A program made the position numbers and the translations under genes. The notes beneath the pieces are model-generated. The model was not told the origin of the DNA, made no database searches, and was given only the letters and a program-made list of their open reading frames with translations. From assembly GCF_002940205.1 (NCBI RefSeq), contig NZ_MDSK01000011.1, positions 1 to 64,000 on the forward strand: a stretch of 64,000 nucleotides of DNA, given 5' to 3'. Below are positions 1-8,372 of this stretch, piece after piece; positions within the stretch are counted from its first letter, which is position 1; each line of letters begins with the position of its first letter. The DNA comes from Xanthomonas arboricola pv. guizotiae. Lineage in GTDB: Bacteria; Pseudomonadota; Gammaproteobacteria; Xanthomonadales; Xanthomonadaceae.

Positions 1-336
1 CGTAAGTAAAATCGCTCACCCACAGCGCATTCGGCCGCGTGGCATGGAACTGCCGGTTGACTCGGTCCAGGGGGCACGGCTGCGCCTTGTCGCTTCCCGC
101 ACCTCGCGCTCCAGCGACTTCATCTTCTCGCGTTCGGACGTGCTCAGCCCCTCGCGCCGTCCCTGGTCGCGCTCGGCCTGCCGTACCCAGGTGCATAGCG
201 TCTGCGCCGTGCAACCGATCTTCCCGGCAATCGATGCGATCGTCGCCCACTGCCAGGCGTGATCTTTCTGGTGCTCAAACACCATCCGTACCGCTCGCTC
301 TCGGACCTCTGGCGAATACTTCATTGCTTTGCTCAT
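1..336 (-). pseudogene. IS3 transposase orfA fused by deletion to orfB remnant
   Basis: The start at 336 follows an AGGATGG ribosome-binding site. The first ~75 residues are an IS3-type OrfA helix-turn-helix protein (KYSPEVRERAVRMV near residue 6, then GCTAQTLCTWVRQAERD). After EREVRE the frame changes: one frame gives nonsense to a stop at 16, while another frame reads PCPLDRVNRQFHATRPNALW and then VSDFTY, the start of the OrfB DDE integrase core, and runs off the left edge. The junction at about 90-97 is therefore a deletion between orfA and orfB. The N-terminal helix-turn-helix alone might still be made, but no active transposase is possible. Family assignment is secure; the exact IS name is not. 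Confidence 0.8.
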
Positions 337-386
337 GACTCCATCCTTTTAAGAGTTGGAGCCTCCGGGAATCTCAGGGCGGTTCA
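1..386 (-). mobile_element. IS3-family insertion sequence, internally deleted, cut by window edge
   Basis: The right terminus is seen at 381-386, where the minus strand begins TGAACC, a typical IS3-family end, followed by a short leader and the orfA start. The element continues left beyond base 1. It interrupts an IS4-family transposase gene that resumes at 387. Reading on the minus strand, orfA breaks off after its leucine/arginine-rich segment and is joined near 90-97 to the middle of orfB, so the end of orfA, the frameshift region and the N-terminal part of orfB are missing. The copy cannot make its own transposase. Confidence 0.8.
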
Positions 387-889
387 GGGTGCGGAATCCG
401 GCGTCAGTGACCAGGATCGGACGCACATCGTCTGGGATCAGTGACCGGAGTTGCTGCAAAAAACGCTTCTCTGCACCGGGCGAGCCCTGTTGTCTCCCGT
501 GAACCACCATGTCCAGTAAGGTGAGCGTGCGCCCACCGACCGGCACGGCGGCGCGCAGCAGGCACCACGATTTGTCCGGCTTCAGATCGCTCCAATCGAT
601 CACGATCACCGGCTGCACCCCGCGCAACAGCCAGTGCGCCATGTCCCGCTCGATCACGGATCGCTCGGCATACAAGGTGCGATTGCACAGCAGGCGGTCG
701 CATGCCTTGAGGGGCACGTACCCGCGTCGCGCCGGGCCACGCGCGTGCGATGTCGATCAGCGTCAGCCGGCCTCCGTGCACCAGCGCTTCAACCGCGCGC
801 AGCAAGGTGCGCTGGCGTAATGCATGCATCCCGGAGAGTGAGTTGGACAGGCACTTCTGCAATACTTCGCTGGCGCGCATGGTCAGCAC
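387..889 (-). pseudogene. IS4-family transposase, frameshifted and truncated by the IS3 insertion
   Basis: Two minus-strand frames together give the N-terminal part of an IS4-type transposase. From 889 the first frame begins MLTMRASEVLQKCLSNSLSG and reads to IDIARAWPGA; near 717-740 the homology moves to a second frame (PLKACDRLLCNRTLYAERS, then VIVIDWSDLKPDKSW and LVTDAGFR). IVIDWSD and LVTDAGFR contain the first two aspartates of the DDE triad. The gene stops being recognisable at 387, exactly where the IS3 end begins, so the glutamate-containing C-terminal half is displaced or lost. It is a dead element: one frameshift plus an insertion. Confidence 0.75.
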
Positions 890-1225
890 TTTTCTCTGGC
901 TTAGTCACCTTGAAGCGTGCCCCATGCGCGCACCTTCTTCCACATCCTGGCGCACCAAGTGCTTGATCTCGGCGAAAAAAATGTGGGGATACCCCAGCTT
1001 CTAGATGCTTTTGCCTCGATGCTAGCTCATGGATCTCCAAATTATCCGCTTGAGTCGTCTGATGTGGTGACTGATGCGGCTTTCATGGAAAGTGAAAATC
1101 ACCGTCAATGGCAGAGTGCTCGCCCCCAAGGTAGAGAGGGTGATCGATTCGTTACGTTGATTTAACGAATTTTCTAGTTATGCCCGAATTTATTATTGAT
1201 TGAGAAATCATTAAGGTTAATTAAA
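890..1225. other. Spacer between transposon debris and the DUF6624 gene
   Basis: No convincing gene is visible. The left third probably belongs to the outer end of the IS4-family element. From about 960 rightwards base composition drops sharply in GC compared with the rest of the window, and this AT-rich character continues into the next gene. A short plus-strand reading ending near 1164 has no recognisable family. Confidence 0.4.
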
Positions 1226-1939
1226 ATGAAATATGGGGTCGTGGTAATATTGCTGTTTGGATTTATGGTTTCGCCGCAGTTGTTTGCTGGCGAAGAGGAT
1301 GATGCGCTATTCAAGTCTTGTCCTGGCTTGTCTGCATGGGCGGCCAAGCATCCGCGCGGGGGAAAAGATATGGATAGTAGCGGTGACTCACGAAAGAAAT
1401 CGGTTTTAAGCAAAGCGAGCGCCGAGTTGTCGCGACGTGTTGATAACGATCAGCGTGTACGAGCTCCCTTGCTAGGCGGTCAGATACCCAGCCCGGAACA
1501 AATTCGAAAGCTTTCTGAAGTGGATGCTGACAACCTGAAGTGGCTCAAGGATACATTTGCGCGCTACGGCTTTCCAACTGCCGAGAGCGTTGGCCAGCAG
1601 GGCGTTCAGGATTTTTGGCTGCTGGTGCAGCACGCTGACAGTGATCCTGCTTTTCAACAAACTGTTCTCGATATGCTAATAAAAAGTTCATCTACCAATG
1701 GTGTAAGAAAAGCTGACGTGGCAATACTTTTAGATCGCGTTCATTTGGCCCAGGGTAAGCATCAGCGCTATGGCACGCAGTTTGTACGGAACGAAGATGG
1801 TGAGCTGGTGCTGCAGGAGCCCGTCGAGGATCTCGCCAGCATAGATGCCCGGCGTGCCCAGATGGATCTCATGCCGCTCGGTATTTATCAATGCGTACTA
1901 CGGGCGACCTACGAAGGCAATCTTCCGGTGGATCAGTAG
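1226..1939 (+). CDS. Secreted DUF6624-family protein
   Basis: The protein is 237 residues from the ATG at 1226, preferred over an in-frame ATG ten codons upstream because AAGG lies at 1213-1216 and because this start gives a clean Sec signal peptide (basic start, hydrophobic run VVVILLFGFMV, cleavage after LFA). The C-terminal half matches the DUF6624 pattern: FARYGFPTAESVG, FWLLVQHADSDPAFQQ, an ILLDRV segment, HQRYGTQF and a final RRAQMDLMPLGIY block. The family has no established biochemical function; export to the periplasm or outside is inferred. The gene is AT-rich compared with its surroundings and sits between two IS remnants, suggesting acquisition by transfer. No partner gene is visible. 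Confidence 0.75.
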   Translation: MKYGVVVILLFGFMVSPQLFAGEEDDALFKSCPGLSAWAAKHPRGGKDMDSSGDSRKKSVLSKASAELSRRVDNDQRVRAPLLGGQIPSPEQIRKLSEVDADNLKWLKDTFARYGFPTAESVGQQGVQDFWLLVQHADSDPAFQQTVLDMLIKSSSTNGVRKADVAILLDRVHLAQGKHQRYGTQFVRNEDGELVLQEPVEDLASIDARRAQMDLMPLGIYQCVLRATYEGNLPVDQ

Positions 1940-2037
1940 ACTATCAGTGTTCCTTGGCATTCGATATCGAGAGAGAACGGTTATCTTTTCTTATGGTGCT
2001 GTCTGCCACTGTAATTTACGCCTAATCAATCGGCGAG

Positions 2038-2954
2038 CTAGGTGTTCAGGCCCGGCATTAGATGGATCGGATCCACGTTGAACCGCTCGGTTCGGATGTC
2101 CACTGTTTGCAGATGAATTCGTACGGTGTCAGACCCTTTAGAGTTTTGAGCCTGCGACCTGTTGCAGTTGTGCGTGATCCTCGTAATGGAACCATTTGAC
2201 AGTGGCTTCTCTGATCGTCCGATTCATCTGCTCGACCTGTCCGTTGGTCCAGGGATGCTTGACCTTGGTTAACCGGTGTTCGATGCCGTGCTCCTCGCGG
2301 ACGCGCGTGAAGATTTGCGCAAAGGCATATCGGTCCGAACTACGGTTGGTGAACTGGATGCCGTTATCCGTCAGAACCGTATGCAGGCTGTAGGGCACCG
2401 CCTGGATTACATTGCGCAGGAACTGCGCTGCCACCATCTTGTTAGCCGAGGCATGCAGTTCGGTGAGCGCGAACTTGGATGTCTTGTCGATGGCCACGAA
2501 CAGATAGAGCTTGCTCTCGGTCGTGTGCACCTCTGAAATGTCGATATGGAAGTGGCCGATCGGATAGCTTTTGAACCGCTTCTTGGCGGTTTTGTCGCAA
2601 TTGCTGTCGGGTAAGCGCGAGATGTGATGGCGCTGCAGACAGCGTTGCAACGAGGAGCGCGTCAGATGCGGGATGCTCCGCTGCAGTGCGTAGAGACAAT
2701 CGTCTAGCGGGAACAAGGAGTGCTTGCAGAAAGCAACGATCGCCGCCTCATCCTCGATGGACAACACGGTGGAACACGGCCGCGTCGGCCCGGTTGGCAG
2801 ATCATCAACCGAACTGCGCTTCTTTCACTTCGCCACCGTCTTTTGATTGATGCCGTAGCGCTTGGAAAGTGCTCTTAGGCTCTCCTGACTATGTTGTATT
2901 GCTCGACGAATCGCCTCTGTCGTGGTGGCGTTCCCGGGCAAAACCTGGCCCATC
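2038..2954 (-). pseudogene. IS481-family transposase, multiply broken
   Basis: Piecing minus-strand frames together recovers almost the whole transposase: N-terminal helix-turn-helix (RRAIQHSQESLRALSKRYG, INQKTVAK), linker, and the integrase core (FHIDISEVHT, HTVLTDNGIQFT, HPWTNGQVEQMNRTI). Four lesions are visible: an extra T in the T run near 2941 puts the ATG at 2954 out of frame; an in-frame TGA at 2825-2827 stands where a tryptophan is expected after TVAK; about 20 codons are missing near 2145-2155, where the frame changes; and one base is missing near 2081 before the conserved end (DPIHLMPGLNT, stop at 2038-2040). The element is extinct here. Confidence 0.85.
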
Positions 2955-3077
2955 CTGCTTCCTTCCATCCGAGGCAAAATAATGCACCATTAAAACCTGG
3001 GATCAAACATCTCCCCCCTAACAAATACTCCGTGTTTCTGCCGACACGTTCATCCCTTCCTGCTACCATGCGCGGCC

Positions 3078-3275
3078 CTGAGGTGACTGCCGGCTGGCCG
3101 GTGGTTTAAACGGGAATCCGGTGCGCGGGTCGCCTTGGCGAACTGCAATTCCGGAGCTGCCCCCGCAACGGTGGGCGAGGTCAGATGCCGCAACACGCCA
3201 CTGTGCAGTCGCATGGGAAGGCGCGGCATCGGAGGCGCAGGTCTCCACTCGCGAGCCCGGAGACCGGCCCGAGGG
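3078..3275 (+). promoter_or_regulatory. Cobalamin riboswitch upstream of btuB
   Basis: The leader carries the ordered conserved blocks of an adenosylcobalamin riboswitch: a GGGAATCCGGTG block near 3111-3122, the B12 box GCTGCCCCCGCAACGGTG at 3156-3173, a GGGAAG segment near 3220, and the closing GAGCCCGGAGACC near 3254-3266. It ends about 130 bases before the btuB start. By family knowledge, bound cobalamin represses expression of the downstream uptake gene. The outer limits are approximate. Confidence 0.92.
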
Positions 3276-3401
3276 ATTGAACCGGCACGCGGTGGGCGTG
3301 GCCTTGATCGTCTGGTGCTGCCGCGTTGGACGTCTGGCCCGTTGCTGTCTGCCGCCCCCATTGCCCCGCGCGGGTAGGCGCGGTTCCAGGAGCAGCAGTC
3401 G

Positions 3402-5279
3402 ATGTCCGTTTCTTCCGTTTTGCCGCCTCGTGCGGTGCTGGCCGTGGGGTTGTCGCTGTGCCTGGCCACCCTGGCCCACGCCGAGGCCGCCATCGATCTC
3501 GACCAGGTCGTGGTCACCGCCTCGCGTACCGCGCAGACCCAGGACCACACGCTGGCGCCGGTCACCGTGATCGACCGCGCGCAGATCGAGCGTCGCCAGG
3601 TGAATTCGCTGCAGGACCTGCTGCGTGGCGAAGCCGGGGTGGCGCTGGCCAACAACGGCGGCCCGGGCAAGCCGACTTCGCTGTTCCTGCGCGGCACCGA
3701 GTCCGACCAGGTGGTGGTGCTGATCGATGGCGTGCGCATCGGCTCGGCCACCTCGGGCGGGGCGGCGTTGCAGGATCTGCCGATCGAGCAGATCGAGCGC
3801 ATCGAAATCGTGCGTGGCCCGTTCTCCAGCCTGTACGGTTCCGAGGCGCTGGGCGGGGTGATCCAGATCTTTACCCGGCGCCCGCAAGGCCGCTTCGTGC
3901 CCACCTTCAGCGCGGCGGCCGGCAGCGACAACGCGCGCCGCTATAGCGCGGGCCTGGCCGGGCGCAGTGCAGGCGATCTGAGCGAAAGCGGCGGCTGGTA
4001 TTCGGCCAACGCGGTGCATGACGAAACCGATGGCATCAACGCGTATCTGGACACCAGCTCCAGCGACTACGACCCGGATCGCGATGGCTACCGCAACGAT
4101 TCGCTGAGCATGCAGGGCGGCTGGCGCTTCAATCGCCAGTGGGACGCCGACGTGCATGCCTTGCGCGCGCAAAGCCGCAACGAATACGACGGCTCGGCCT
4201 TCGGCGGCAACCTGTCCAAGGGCGTGCAGCAGGCGGTCGGTGGCCGTGTGCGTTACGCGCCTACCGATGCGGTCAAGCTCACCGCCAGCGTCGGCAGCAG
4301 TTCCGACTTCAGCGATGCGTATTACGACGGTGCCTATCTGTCCACCTATGACACCCGCCGCAAGCAGGGCGCATTGCAGGCCGATATCGCTGCCGGCGCG
4401 GGCCTGCTCACGGTCGGCTTCGACTGGCAGCGCGACGCCATCGCCAGCAGCGACGATTACGATGCCGACAGCCGCATCGACCGCGCCGCATTCGCGCAGT
4501 GGCAGCAGAGCTTCGGTGCGCAGTCCGTGCAGGCCAGCCTGCGTCGCAACGACAACAGCCAGTTCGGCGGCAAGACCACCGGCAGCCTGCTGTGGGGCTG
4601 GGATGTTGCAGAGCATCTGCGCCTGAGCGCCAGCTACGGCACCGCGTTCAAGGCGCCCACCTTCAACGAGTTGTATTACCCCGATTTCGGCAATCCGTTG
4701 CTGGGGCCGGAAACCTCCAAGAGCGCCGAGCTCGGCCTGCGCGGCAGCTACGACCGGGGCACCTGGACGCTGAGCGCGTTCCAGACCCGCATCGACGATC
4801 TGATCGCCTACGACGCGTCGTTGGTGGATGCGGCGCATCCGTTCGGGCAGCCGAACAATATCGATCGGGCGCGCGTCCGCGGCGTGGAAGCCGGCTACGA
4901 CACCGAGCTGGCCGGCTGGACCGTGCGCAGCGCCTTGACCTGGCTGCAGCCGCAGGCCGATGGCGAGGTCGACAACGGCAACTGGTTGCCGCGGCGCGCG
5001 CGGCAGAGCGGGCGCATCGATGCGGACCGCAGCGTCGGTGCATTCGGCGTCGGCGCGAGCCTGTTCGGGTCCGGCAAGCGCTTCGACGATCTGGCCAACA
5101 CCGAGCGCCTGGCCGGTTACGGCTTGCTGGATCTGCGCGTGAGCTATGCCGTGAGCGCGGACTGGAAGGTGTCGCTCACCGCCAACAACGTATTCGATCG
5201 CCACTACGAAACCGCACGCTGGTATGCGCAGCCGGGGCGCAATTATCTGCTGACACTGCGCTATCAGGCCGCGCAATAA
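3402..5279 (+). CDS. btuB: BtuB, TonB-dependent vitamin B12 receptor
   Basis: This 625-residue outer-membrane receptor imports cobalamin across the outer membrane using TonB energy. A signal peptide covers about residues 1-28 (cut after AHAEA), followed by the TonB box DLDQVVVTASR, a plug domain (SLQDLLRGEAGVALANNGG, LFLRGTESDQVVVLIDGVR, GPFSSLYGSEALGGVI) and a 22-strand barrel ending LTLRYQAAQ. The length is typical for BtuB. The start is supported by AGGAG nine bases upstream. The riboswitch in its leader independently supports B12 as the substrate. It is followed directly by the remains of a cobalamin-assembly cluster, so uptake and salvage were probably one regulated unit. Confidence 0.93.
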   Translation: MSVSSVLPPRAVLAVGLSLCLATLAHAEAAIDLDQVVVTASRTAQTQDHTLAPVTVIDRAQIERRQVNSLQDLLRGEAGVALANNGGPGKPTSLFLRGTESDQVVVLIDGVRIGSATSGGAALQDLPIEQIERIEIVRGPFSSLYGSEALGGVIQIFTRRPQGRFVPTFSAAAGSDNARRYSAGLAGRSAGDLSESGGWYSANAVHDETDGINAYLDTSSSDYDPDRDGYRNDSLSMQGGWRFNRQWDADVHALRAQSRNEYDGSAFGGNLSKGVQQAVGGRVRYAPTDAVKLTASVGSSSDFSDAYYDGAYLSTYDTRRKQGALQADIAAGAGLLTVGFDWQRDAIASSDDYDADSRIDRAAFAQWQQSFGAQSVQASLRRNDNSQFGGKTTGSLLWGWDVAEHLRLSASYGTAFKAPTFNELYYPDFGNPLLGPETSKSAELGLRGSYDRGTWTLSAFQTRIDDLIAYDASLVDAAHPFGQPNNIDRARVRGVEAGYDTELAGWTVRSALTWLQPQADGEVDNGNWLPRRARQSGRIDADRSVGAFGVGASLFGSGKRFDDLANTERLAGYGLLDLRVSYAVSADWKVSLTANNVFDRHYETARWYAQPGRNYLLTLRYQAAQ

Positions 5280-5309
5280 GCGAAGCTGTCGCGCCGGGGC
5301 TCACTGGGG

Positions 5310-5477
5310 GGTGAAGCGCGCAACCGGGTGGGGCAGGGCGTCGTGCCGCTGGGCGAACTCACGCCTCGATTTGTCGACGGGGCCGGCCGGCTGCCCCAGG
5401 CATTGGCGCTACAGTGCGAGCGTGTGCTGCTGCTGGTGGTGGGTTTGCCGATGGTTCTGACGGGAGAGGCGGTGTGA
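5310..5477 (+). pseudogene. cobU: 3' stub of cobU (adenosylcobinamide kinase/GTP:phosphate guanylyltransferase)
   Basis: One open frame ending at the TGA 5475-5477 reads [19 protein letters not shown], then [20 protein letters not shown] and GLPMVLTG. This is the usual C-terminus of CobU, where an EVGxGIVP-like strand, a RLNQxLA helix and a VAGLPxxLK end are expected. The P-loop and guanylylation histidine in the N-terminal two thirds are absent; the sequence before it merges into the btuB 3' flank. The stop still overlaps the cobT GTG start, preserving the old coupling. Identification is by remembered family pattern. Confidence 0.75.
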
Positions 5478-6520
5478 CAAGCGATTGGATCCGTGGTGCC
5501 TGTGCAGTGCCGGACGCGCGCGTGCGCGCCGCTGCGCTGGCGCGGCAGGAACAACTGACCAAGCCGCACGGCGCGCTGGGCCGGCTGGAACAGCTGGCGG
5601 TGCAGCTGGCGGCCTGGCAGCGCAACGCGCACCCCACCGTGCAGCGGGTCTGGATCGCGGTGTATGCCGCCGACCATGGCGTCGCCGCCGAGGGCGTGTC
5701 TGCGTTTCCGCAGGTGGTCACCGGCGAGATGGTGCGCAATTTCGCCCGCGGTGGCGCCGCCATTGCGGTGCTGGCGCGCGAGCTCGGTGCGCGCCTGGAA
5801 GTGGTCAATCTGGGCGTGGTCAACGACCCGGGCGAGTTGCCGCGGGTGCGGCGTGCCTGGATCGCGCCGGCCAGCGCCAACATCTGCGAGCAGCCGGCGA
5901 TGAGCTCCACCCAGTTGCGCGACGCGCTTGCCGCGGGCGCCGACAGCGTTGCCCAGGCAAAGAGTTGCGATACGCAGCTGTTTGTCGGCGGCGAAATGGG
6001 CATCGGCAACACCACCTCGGCCGCGGCGCTGGGCTGCGCGCTGCTGTCGCAGTTTCCGCAGGCGATGGCCGGCGCCGGCACCGGGCTGGATGCCGAGGGC
6101 ATCGCCCACAAGGCCACCGTGATCACCCGCGCGCTGGCCCTGCATGCCGATGCTGCGACTCCGTTGGAGCGGCTACGCCGGCTGGGTGGTTTCGAGATCG
6201 CCGCCCTGGTCGGTGCCTACATCGCCGCTGCGCAGGCCGGGATTCCGGTGCTGGTGGATGGCTTCATCAGCACTGCTGCGGCGCTGGTCGCCACCCATCT
6301 CAATGGCGGCGTGCGCGAATGGCTGTTGTTCGGGCATCGCTCGCAGGAGCGCGGCCACGCCGCCTTGCTGCGCGCCCTGGATGCCGAGCCGTTGCTGCAG
6401 CTGGAGCTGCGCCTGGGCGAGGCCAGCGGCGCAGCGGTGGCGATTCCGCTGCTGCGTCACGCCTGCGCCTTGCACAACGGCATGGCCACCTTTGCCGAAG
6501 CCGGCGTGTCCGACGCATGA
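5474..6520 (+). CDS. cobT: CobT, nicotinate-nucleotide:dimethylbenzimidazole phosphoribosyltransferase
   Basis: CobT makes alpha-ribazole phosphate from nicotinate mononucleotide and dimethylbenzimidazole for the lower loop of cobalamin. The GTG at 5474 overlaps the cobU-stub stop and is preferred; it gives 348 residues, the usual length. Family signatures are present: [15 protein letters not shown] near the start, [44 protein letters not shown], and the C-terminal end [11 protein letters not shown]. The frame is intact although the genes on both sides are broken. The product could still act in salvage with imported cobinamide only if kinase and synthase activities are encoded elsewhere, which this window does not show. 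Confidence 0.93.
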   Translation: MTSDWIRGACAVPDARVRAAALARQEQLTKPHGALGRLEQLAVQLAAWQRNAHPTVQRVWIAVYAADHGVAAEGVSAFPQVVTGEMVRNFARGGAAIAVLARELGARLEVVNLGVVNDPGELPRVRRAWIAPASANICEQPAMSSTQLRDALAAGADSVAQAKSCDTQLFVGGEMGIGNTTSAAALGCALLSQFPQAMAGAGTGLDAEGIAHKATVITRALALHADAATPLERLRRLGGFEIAALVGAYIAAAQAGIPVLVDGFISTAAALVATHLNGGVREWLLFGHRSQERGHAALLRALDAEPLLQLELRLGEASGAAVAIPLLRHACALHNGMATFAEAGVSDA

Positions 6521-6671
6521 GTACGCAGATCACCCCGCTGCGGCACGGCGACACCGGCCAGCGCAGCGACCGTAGTCAGCTCGACGAACCGCTCGCTTAA
6601 CTGGCTGGCAGCAACTGCACGCGGCCACCGTCGATGGCGCACGGGACGCGGTGGTGGCCTCGACGCTGTAA
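6517..6671 (+). pseudogene. cobC: cobC remnant (alpha-ribazole phosphatase)
   Basis: The ATG at 6517 overlaps the cobT stop as ATGA. The frame begins [15 protein letters not shown], with the RHG phosphohistidine motif of the histidine-phosphatase family, then SQLDEPLA and a stop at 6598-6600. The homology continues in another frame (GWQQLHAATVDGARDAVVAS, TL) to another stop at 6669-6671, after which nothing of the ~200-residue enzyme is recognisable. At least one frameshift and a stop therefore inactivate it. Gene order cobU-cobT-cobC fits the usual cluster. Confidence 0.72.
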
Positions 6672-6793
6672 CACCTGCGGCTGTTTCGCCACCGGGTTGT
6701 ATGCAGCCGAACGCGCCAGCGACATTGCGCAAGATCGGGACCGCAGGCCTGGCCGATCTGCGCGATGCTGGGGCTGTCCAACAGGAACCACCC

Positions 6794-7179
6794 ATGCCAG
6801 CAGCCGCTTCGGTCGTCTTCAATCGCCAGTGCAGCGTCAAGCGCGTCGTCGCCCATCTGCAGGCCAGCATCCGCGCCGGCGAATATTCGAATGCGGCATG
6901 GTCTTCGACGCCGCACGGTCGCCGCCGGCGCCGCTGCAACTGCGTCAGCTCGACGGCGGCGCGCACGCAGTGCTGCGTCATGTGGGCTCTTATGCAGGTA
7001 TCGAAGACGCGCTCGACTGCTTGTTCGCGCAATGGCTGCCCGACAGCGGTTACGTACTGCGCGATGCGCCGCTGCACTATCTCTACCTGGACGATCCCGA
7101 AGCGGTGGCAGAGGCAGAGCTGCGTGCCGACATCCGCGTGCCGGTCCGGCCTGCAACGCACGCCGATGCCGCCGCCTGA
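6794..7179 (+). pseudogene. AraC-type regulator remnant with GyrI-like domain
   Basis: Two frames are needed. The first, from the ATG at 6794, resembles the start of an AraC-type helix-turn-helix domain (VVFNRQCSVKRVVAHLQASI). The second, from about 6898, is a GyrI-like small-molecule-binding domain: AVLRHVGSYAGIEDALDCLF, then YLYLDDPEAVAEAELRADI and a stop at 7179. The DNA-binding helices that should lie between are missing, so the gene has suffered an internal deletion with frame loss. Its 3' end overlaps the 3' end of xssE on the opposite strand by 97 bases. Confidence 0.68.
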
Positions 7180-8372
7180 GCCGCCACCGGCAGGAACACC
7201 ATCTGCGGCGGCGGATGCATCAGGAACTGCTGGTGCGAGATATTCCACGCATACGCGCCGGCCAGCGGGAAGGCCAGGCAGTCGCCTGGCGCCAGCGCCG
7301 CGATAGGTTGGTTGCGTGCCAGCACGTCCTTGGGCGTGCACAGCTGCCCGACCAGGGTGACCGGGGTGTGGCGCAGCACCGGCGCATGCCTGCCACGCAA
7401 CACACGGAACGGGTGATCGTGGCCCTGCGCGGCCGGGGTGCGGAAGTGGTGGGTGCCGCCGCGGGCGATCGCAAACCACGCGCCGTGGCTGCGCTTGAGG
7501 TCCAGCACCTCCATCAGATACCAGCCGCAGCCGGCGCTGACATAGCGCCCGGGTTCCAGCCGCAGCCGTAGCGCCTGGCCGTGTTCGCGTAGCAAGGCAG
7601 GCAAGCCGGCGCAGAACCCGGCCCAGTCGAACGACGATTCCGGCGCCAGATAATCCACACCGAAGCCGCCGCCTGCATTCACCCGCACCGGGCCGAGTCC
7701 GTAGCGCTGCCGCCACTGCTGCACGGTGCGCAGGTAGACGGCGATCAGATGCAGCTGCGCGCCGGCATCGCGCTGATGCGACATCAGATGGAAGTGGAAG
7801 CCTTCCAGCCGCAGCGAAGGGCTGGCCCGCAGCCGCTGGATCGCCGCATCCAGATCGTCCGGGTCCAGGCCGAACGGCGAGGGCTGCCCGCCCATCATCA
7901 GGCGCGTGCTCTGCGCGCCGGGCACGGCGATGTTCATGCGCAGGAACACCGGCACGCAGCGGCCGGCCTGCGCCGCGATCGCGGCCAGGCGTTCCAGTTC
8001 GCCCAGGCTTTCCACATGCACGCTGCAGTCGGGCAGCGCGGCGGCCTGGGCCAGTTCGCCATCGAGCTTGCCAGGGCCGCCGAACAACAACGCGGCCTGG
8101 GGTTGTTGCCGATGCAGCCAGGCCAGTTCGCCGCCGGAGGCCGCCTCGAAGCCCTCCACGTGCGGGGCGAGCGTGTGCAGGATCGGCGGCTCCGCATTGG
8201 CTTTTGCCGCGTAGAACAGCTCGCAGTCGGCCGGCAGTTGCGCGCGCATCCAGGCCGCATGCGCATCCAGTGCGGCCAGGTCGTAGACGTAGGCGCACAG
8301 CGGGCCATCGCTCTGGTCGCGGATGCCGGGCAATGCCTGCATCACTGCGTCACTATCGATGCGCAGGCTCAT
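7083..8372 (-). CDS. xssE: XssE, PLP-dependent decarboxylase of siderophore synthesis (PvsE-like)
   Basis: A 429-residue fold-type III decarboxylase related to diaminopimelate/ornithine decarboxylases, last gene of the xss operon. The PLP lysine lies in FYAAKANAEPPIL (Lys57); other signatures are GFEAASGGELAWL, a glycine loop NAGGGFGVDY, LEPGRYVSAGCGWYLMEVL and the active-site cysteine region LCTPKDVLA. In vibrioferrin synthesis the PvsE homologue decarboxylates an amino acid (serine giving ethanolamine) for the siderophore backbone; that role is inferred here. Its ATG overlaps the xssD stop as ATGA. After the usual VFLPVA end about 35 further low-complexity residues are read antisense to the AraC remnant, as if the original stop was lost. 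Confidence 0.88.
   Translation of the reverse strand: MSLRIDSDAVMQALPGIRDQSDGPLCAYVYDLAALDAHAAWMRAQLPADCELFYAAKANAEPPILHTLAPHVEGFEAASGGELAWLHRQQPQAALLFGGPGKLDGELAQAAALPDCSVHVESLGELERLAAIAAQAGRCVPVFLRMNIAVPGAQSTRLMMGGQPSPFGLDPDDLDAAIQRLRASPSLRLEGFHFHLMSHQRDAGAQLHLIAVYLRTVQQWRQRYGLGPVRVNAGGGFGVDYLAPESSFDWAGFCAGLPALLREHGQALRLRLEPGRYVSAGCGWYLMEVLDLKRSHGAWFAIARGGTHHFRTPAAQGHDHPFRVLRGRHAPVLRHTPVTLVGQLCTPKDVLARNQPIAALAPGDCLAFPLAGAYAWNISHQQFLMHPPPQMVFLPVAAQAAASACVAGRTGTRMSARSSASATASGSSR

Noticed and set aside
917-1165. An 82-residue plus-strand frame next to the DUF6624 gene, a possible effector fragment
   Set aside because: No signal, no family match recognised, and it crosses the likely end of the IS4 element.
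1226-1939. A T6SS toxin-immunity pair
   Set aside because: No adjacent immunity gene, no VgrG, PAAR or Hcp, and the Sec signal argues against a T6SS cargo.
3063-5276. A 737-residue minus-strand open frame opposite btuB
   Set aside because: It is the antisense of a high-GC receptor gene; it has low-complexity alanine/glutamine content and no family, while the plus strand gives an unmistakable BtuB.
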